From contig CABQHF010000016.1 of the NCBI GenBank assembly GCA_902463905.1, positions 1-16,517 on the forward strand: DNA of 16,517 nucleotides. Reading direction: 5' to 3'. Below are positions 15,925-16,517 of the stretch, in pieces (the stretch's first letter is position 1; the number at the start of each line of letters is the position of its first letter). Made by a program: the position numbers and the translations under genes. Below the pieces are notes generated by a model, which was not told the DNA's origin, ran no database searches, and saw only the letters and a program-made list of their open reading frames with translations. The stretch comes from an uncultured Faecalibacterium sp. (GTDB taxonomy: Bacteria; Bacillota; Clostridia; Oscillospirales; Ruminococcaceae).

Positions 15925-16171
15925 GTGTGGCTCAGCGGTGCAGGATGCTCCAGTCAAGGTTCATGGGGCATTGGCCACAGGCCGGGCATGGAGAATTATA
16001 GCAGTTTGCGTTTTTAATGCACAAGCAGCATCCGCAAACTGCATATCGCAAAGATGCTATTTTGATAGGCACTATTTTTGAAAATTGCGATAAATAAACT
16101 TTAAAGTGATTTTTAAGAGGTTTCGTATCGCAGGTGTCTTTTGCGGCGTGTGTCTTTTGGGGGACACCCTT
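15925..16171. other. Gap of about 250 bp with repeats and a possible cysteine-rich mini-ORF
   Basis: No established gene. The part at 15932-15990 is GC-rich; 15991-16130 is AT-rich and promoter-like. Visible items: a 10-bp inverted repeat GCAGTTTGCG (16001-16010) with CGCAAACTGC (16033-16042); TATAAT on the minus strand at 15999-15994; three copies of TATCGCA at 16044-16050, 16086-16092 (inverted) and 16126-16132; a 10-bp direct repeat GTGTCTTTTG at 16134 and 16150. A minus-strand reading frame from a GTG at 16072 to the stop at 15932 encodes 46 residues with eight cysteines and ends CPACGQCPMNLDWSILHR. It lacks a ribosome site, so I do not call it a gene. Confidence 0.5.
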
Positions 16172-16441
16172 TTATTTTTTCAAGACGATGCACTCATACG
16201 GGCGCAGTGCGACAGCCGTTTCCGGGTAGTTGCCCAGCAGCTTTTCCGCACCGGCCCAGCCCTCCGGCAGGGTGACGGGCGCTTCGTGCTCCGTCAGGTT
16301 GCACAGAACCAGCAGCTCCTCTCCGTCCGGCGCACCATAGCGGTGGTAGGCCAGCAAATCGGCATCTTCCGGGAAGAGAAACTCGATCTTTCCCTCGCCG
16401 CGCAGGATGTTGTAGTAGTTCAGGCTCTCCACATCCCGGTA
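16172..16441 (-). pseudogene. 3' remnant of a GH13 alpha-glucosidase gene
   Basis: The 89 residues upstream of the stop resemble two separate pieces of intracellular GH13 enzymes of the oligo-1,6-glucosidase type. The first piece, YRDVESLNYYNIL, matches the (Y)RD(I/V)E(S/T)LN stretch in the catalytic barrel. The second, from EGKIEFLFPEDADLLAYHRY to RPYECIVLKK, is the usual C-terminal beta domain. In intact relatives about 75-90 residues separate these, including the RTPMQW region; here they are joined in frame. The catalytic residues, which lie further upstream, are missing: before YRDV the frame runs straight into a hairpin followed by T residues. A longer open frame from a GTG at 16480 would translate that hairpin and has no ribosome site. 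It therefore looks like a decayed gene with a 5' truncation and an internal deletion; a domain-swapped functional fragment is unlikely. Confidence 0.6.
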
Positions 16442-16481
16442 GCAAAGAAAAGTGGTGGTGATCACGGTGATAACCACCACT
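16442..16481 (-). terminator. 31-bp near-perfect palindrome with T-rich tail
   Basis: AGTGGTGGT (16451-16459) pairs with ACCACCACT (16473-16481), and ATCAC (16461-16465) with GTGAT (16467-16471) around a central G at 16466; only one position pair mismatches. On the minus strand it is followed by TTTTCTTTGC, so it reads as an intrinsic terminator. Such dyad symmetry could also be an operator. Confidence 0.55.
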
Positions 16482-16485
16482 CCGG

Positions 16486-16511
16486 GAAGAAAACCTGCGA
16501 CCGGATCGCAG
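16486..16511 (-). terminator. Terminator of a gene lying right of the window
   Basis: On the minus strand CTGCGA (16511-16506) pairs with TCGCAG (16500-16495) over a 5-nt loop, then GTTTTCTT follows. It implies a minus-strand gene ending just beyond the right edge, distinct from the GH13 remnant. Confidence 0.5.
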
Positions 16512-16517
16512 AGGAAA

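Noticed and set aside
16451..16481. The 31-bp palindrome as an attachment site or insertion-element end
   Set aside because: No integrase, transposase, target duplication or second copy is visible; its T-rich tail fits a terminator better.

Overview
The window reads as a GC-rich, gene-dense Firmicute chromosome segment with strong GGAGG-type ribosome binding sites and many short intrinsic terminators. The gene content (MurR/RpiR- and LacI-controlled PTS sugar operons, a B12-dependent methionine synthase, an MsmX/UgpC-type ATPase, a MATE exporter) suggests a gut Clostridia member of the Oscillospiraceae, most like Faecalibacterium. That assignment rests on style and gene families only. No rRNA, tRNA, CRISPR array, transposase or phage gene is visible.

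Left part (1-5.3 kb, + strand). The window opens inside the 3' half of a cobalamin-dependent methionine synthase gene. A MurR/RpiR-family regulator follows 29 bp later and ends in a strong terminator. Next comes a two-gene beta-glucoside operon: a GH1 6-phospho-beta-glucosidase overlapping by 1 bp an EIIBC PTS permease, closed by its own terminator.

Middle part (5.3-11.0 kb, - strand). A PAP2 phosphatase gene with its own promoter and terminator lies downstream of a complete sucrose module. Read along the minus strand this is a LacI-type regulator, then scrA (EIIBC), scrB (GH32 sucrose-6-phosphate hydrolase) and scrK (fructokinase). scrA and scrB overlap by ATGA, and a 12-bp-stem terminator ends the operon. 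A consensus LacI-family operator sits at the predicted transcription start of scrA, and its CGGTTTCAC core recurs 92 bp upstream.

Right part (11.0-16.5 kb). A MATE exporter gene diverges from the LacI gene. It is followed by a membrane-bound GGDEF protein whose stop codon interlocks with that of a convergent AraC regulator (shared TTAA). The AraC gene diverges from an orphan sugar-ABC ATPase gene that ends in two tandem terminators. The last 0.7 kb is disordered: an AT-rich 250-bp gap with regularly spaced TATCGCA repeats and a cysteine-rich mini-ORF, then a truncated, internally deleted 3' remnant of a GH13 alpha-glucosidase gene. Two tandem minus-strand terminators precede the remnant.

Together the genes mostly import and hydrolyse plant or dietary glycosides: PTS phosphorylates beta-glucosides and sucrose, GH1 and GH32 split the phosphorylated sugars, and fructokinase feeds fructose into glycolysis. 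Both PTS permeases lack an EIIA domain, and the ABC ATPase has no permease here, so each needs a partner encoded elsewhere. I see no clearly new multi-gene system. The least explained sequence is 15.93-16.5 kb.
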